Source: Calditrichota bacterium (GTDB lineage: Bacteria > Calditrichota > Calditrichia > RBG-13-44-9 > J075). Taken from it: a stretch of 7,981 nucleotides of DNA. A program made the translations under genes and the position numbers. Under the pieces are notes generated by a model. That model worked only from the letters and a program-made list of their open reading frames with translations. It did not search any database and had not been told where the DNA came from. The stretch covers positions 1 through 7,981 of the forward strand of contig RFIL01000504.1 of NCBI GenBank assembly GCA_003695285.1, written 5' to 3'. Positions 6,892 through 7,981 of the stretch are shown here, piece by piece (the first letter of the stretch is position 1; each line of letters opens with the position of its first letter).

Positions 6892-7077
6892 ATGAAACGA
6901 GACCCACTGGAAAAAACCAAAGCCGAGTATCAAGAGTTAATTCAACGATTAAGCAGTGAAGACTCTCCGGTAGGGATAGATGCTCAATACACCCATGCGG
7001 TCATCATTGATTATCTGCAACAAATATGGCAAAAGCTAGAAGAGATTGAACGAAAATTGGCCGAAAAGGAAGGCTAA
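6892..7077 (+). CDS. Small predicted coiled-coil protein, unknown function
   Basis: A 61-residue, strongly charged, probably cytoplasmic protein that I do not recognise. It begins 16 bases after the HMG-CoA reductase stop codon, with GAAAGGAG (6877-6884) seven bases before the ATG, so it is very likely translated and the last gene of the operon. Two helices are suggested: about 5-21, then a turn with SPVGIDAQYTH (25-35), then a long helix from about 34 to 60. In the second helix I38, L42, I45, L49, I52 and L56 follow an exact 4-3-4-3-4 heptad spacing, the pattern of a coiled coil, so dimerisation or binding to a helical partner is likely. No metal site, signal peptide or membrane segment is seen. 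A partner role for the HMG-CoA reductase is inferred only from gene order. Confidence 0.8.
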   Translation: MKRDPLEKTKAEYQELIQRLSSEDSPVGIDAQYTHAVIIDYLQQIWQKLEEIERKLAEKEG

Positions 7078-7095
7078 TATGTTTTAGACAATCGT

Positions 7096-7118
7096 CTCCC
7101 CGGATGTATTCCGGAGAG
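7096..7118. other. Short imperfect hairpin after the small gene
   Basis: CTCCCCGGA (7096-7104) pairs with TCCGGAGAG (7110-7118) at eight of nine positions around a five-base loop. It lies 18 bases past the stop codon at 7077. There is no T-run after it, so it is not a typical intrinsic terminator; it could protect the mRNA 3' end or be an accessory stem before the main terminator. Confidence 0.4.
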
Positions 7119-7137
7119 GTGAAAGAACTTGAGTTAA

Positions 7138-7177
7138 AAACAGAAACCCGGTAGTTAAGTCTACCGGGTTTCTGTTT
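7138..7177. terminator. Bidirectional intrinsic terminator, perfect 17-bp stem
   Basis: AAACAGAAACCCGGTAG (7138-7154) is perfectly complementary to CTACCGGGTTTCTGTTT (7161-7177), with the loop TTAAGT. The stem has a GC-rich centre and A/T-rich ends, giving short T-rich 3' sides in both directions. It lies between the plus-strand operon ending at 7077 and the convergent minus-strand hydrolase gene ending at 7199, so it probably serves both. Confidence 0.85.
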
Positions 7178-7198
7178 GGATAATTGAAAGTGTTCTGC

Positions 7199-7981
7199 CT
7201 ATTGAGCAATCTGGGTGCGAGGCAGGAACATCTTGATGGCATTTTCAATGGCTCCGGGTTGAATCACTTTCTTACCACCGGCACCGCTGAGATATTGTCC
7301 TGCATAATCAGCCGGATTGGGTTCCGGGAAGGAAGTGCCCAGTGCTGCATTCAACACTTTGATATATTCTTTGGCAATAAATGCCTGACCGGCATTGTTG
7401 GGATGGAATCCATCCAGACTGAAGATAGTGGAGGCCGGATCCATGAAAACAAATAGAGCGGTCACGCCATCCAGACCAGCGGGCCCGGCAGCAACCAGCT
7501 CATTAAATCTGGTAAACAGATCCACAAACATCACCCCTTTACTCTGGGCGGTGGAAGCAATGCTGGCGTTAAAACCGTTCAGAGCATCTCGGATGGTATT
7601 CGTTTCATCTTCGGTAAGAGTTAAAGAACCCGGGATGGGCACTCCACTGGGGGTTAACCCGGCAGCGATCATCCCCTGTGCCAGTGCGCCTGCCTGTCCG
7701 GGTGCCAGGAATTGGGCCGTGGCAGAATCCAGTCCCACCACATTGATCAGATAAGAAACCACCATCGGTACCAGAGCCGCTGAATCGGGTACACCCAAAC
7801 CATTAGCCTGATATTGACTGAGGAAAGGCAGTAAAACATGTTTCACCGGACTTCCGGTGGTGGTAAGCCCTTCTTCTGTTAATAAGGGAATATACAATTC
7901 GGTTAACCCGGTGGTATCAAAGTTTACCGGTTGGAAATTCTGATCAAACACCACTGGCATTTCCACATTCACTCCCGGAGC
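7199..7981 (-). CDS. SGNH/GDSL-family hydrolase, C-terminal part (5' end outside window)
   Basis: The frame is open from the right window edge to the TAG at 7199, giving about 260 C-terminal residues. The GTG codon at 7972 is probably not the start, because the frame runs on past it to the edge. The recognisable family mark is the block V motif SLDGFHPNNAGQ, whose Asp and His (His codon at 7403-7405) would complete the Ser-Asp-His triad; the Ser block (GDS) must lie outside the window. Preceding segments such as NTIRDALNGFNASIAS and GVMFVDLFTRFNEL fit the helix and strand before block V in secreted or lipoprotein-type SGNH esterases. About 68 residues follow the His, longer than usual, including a Gly/Lys-rich stretch and a closing helix. 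Proline- and Gly-rich linkers suggest an exported protein, but no signal can be seen here. Substrate is unknown; a lipid ester is a guess from family and neighbours. Confidence 0.82.
   Translation of the reverse strand, partial: APGVNVEMPVVFDQNFQPVNFDTTGLTELYIPLLTEEGLTTTGSPVKHVLLPFLSQYQANGLGVPDSAALVPMVVSYLINVVGLDSATAQFLAPGQAGALAQGMIAAGLTPSGVPIPGSLTLTEDETNTIRDALNGFNASIASTAQSKGVMFVDLFTRFNELVAAGPAGLDGVTALFVFMDPASTIFSLDGFHPNNAGQAFIAKEYIKVLNAALGTSFPEPNPADYAGQYLSGAGGKKVIQPGAIENAIKMFLPRTQIAQ

Noticed and set aside
7395..7754. 119-codon plus-strand frame over the hydrolase gene
   Set aside because: Antisense to the SGNH hydrolase frame, which carries the DGFHPN motif.
7970..7972. GTG as the start of the SGNH hydrolase
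   Set aside because: The frame stays open beyond it to the window edge, the N-terminal Ser block is missing, and no ribosome binding site is visible, so the gene is simply cut by the window.

Overview
The window looks like chromosomal DNA from a non-model bacterium of moderate GC content. Start codons are mostly ATG and are preceded by strong AGGAGG-type ribosome binding sites. A class I-type HMG-CoA reductase (mevalonate pathway), a WS/DGAT wax ester/triacylglycerol synthase and a molybdenum hydroxylase of the CO-dehydrogenase superfamily occur together. This fits an environmental lineage outside the classic model groups (for example Calditrichota, Acidobacteriota or other FCB-like bacteria). 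The sequence alone does not fix the taxon, so that placement is a guess.

Layout. Positions 1-3301 hold a minus-strand operon in the order coxG (SRPBCC maturation/anchoring protein), coxS (2[2Fe-2S] subunit), coxL (molybdopterin subunit, C-terminus cut by the window edge). The CoxL active-site loop reads AYRGAGR, the form II signature, rather than the Cys-containing AYxCSFR of true CO dehydrogenases, so the substrate is unknown. No FAD subunit (CoxM) is visible. Positions 3302-3890 are a gene-free divergent region. It holds the signals for both operons and, on the minus strand, what appears to be a frameshifted remnant of another SRPBCC-type gene.

Positions 3891-7077 are a plus-strand operon: a WS/DGAT acyltransferase, a 513-residue HMG-CoA reductase with an unusual N-terminal domain of about 125 residues, and a 61-residue predicted coiled-coil protein of unknown function. 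It closes with a perfect 17-bp hairpin at 7138-7177. That hairpin also lies just past the stop codon of a convergent minus-strand SGNH/GDSL hydrolase, whose N-terminal part is outside the window.

How the parts may work together. The plus-strand operon couples the committed step of isoprenoid synthesis (mevalonate formation) with neutral-lipid esterification, and a lipid-type hydrolase sits next door. A shared role in storage lipids or isoprenoid esters is plausible but inferred. The Cox-like operon is divergent from it and is not obviously linked in function. The most interesting leads are the HMGR N-terminal domain, the small protein encoded behind it, the WS/DGAT-HMGR pairing and the SRPBCC remnant between the operons.
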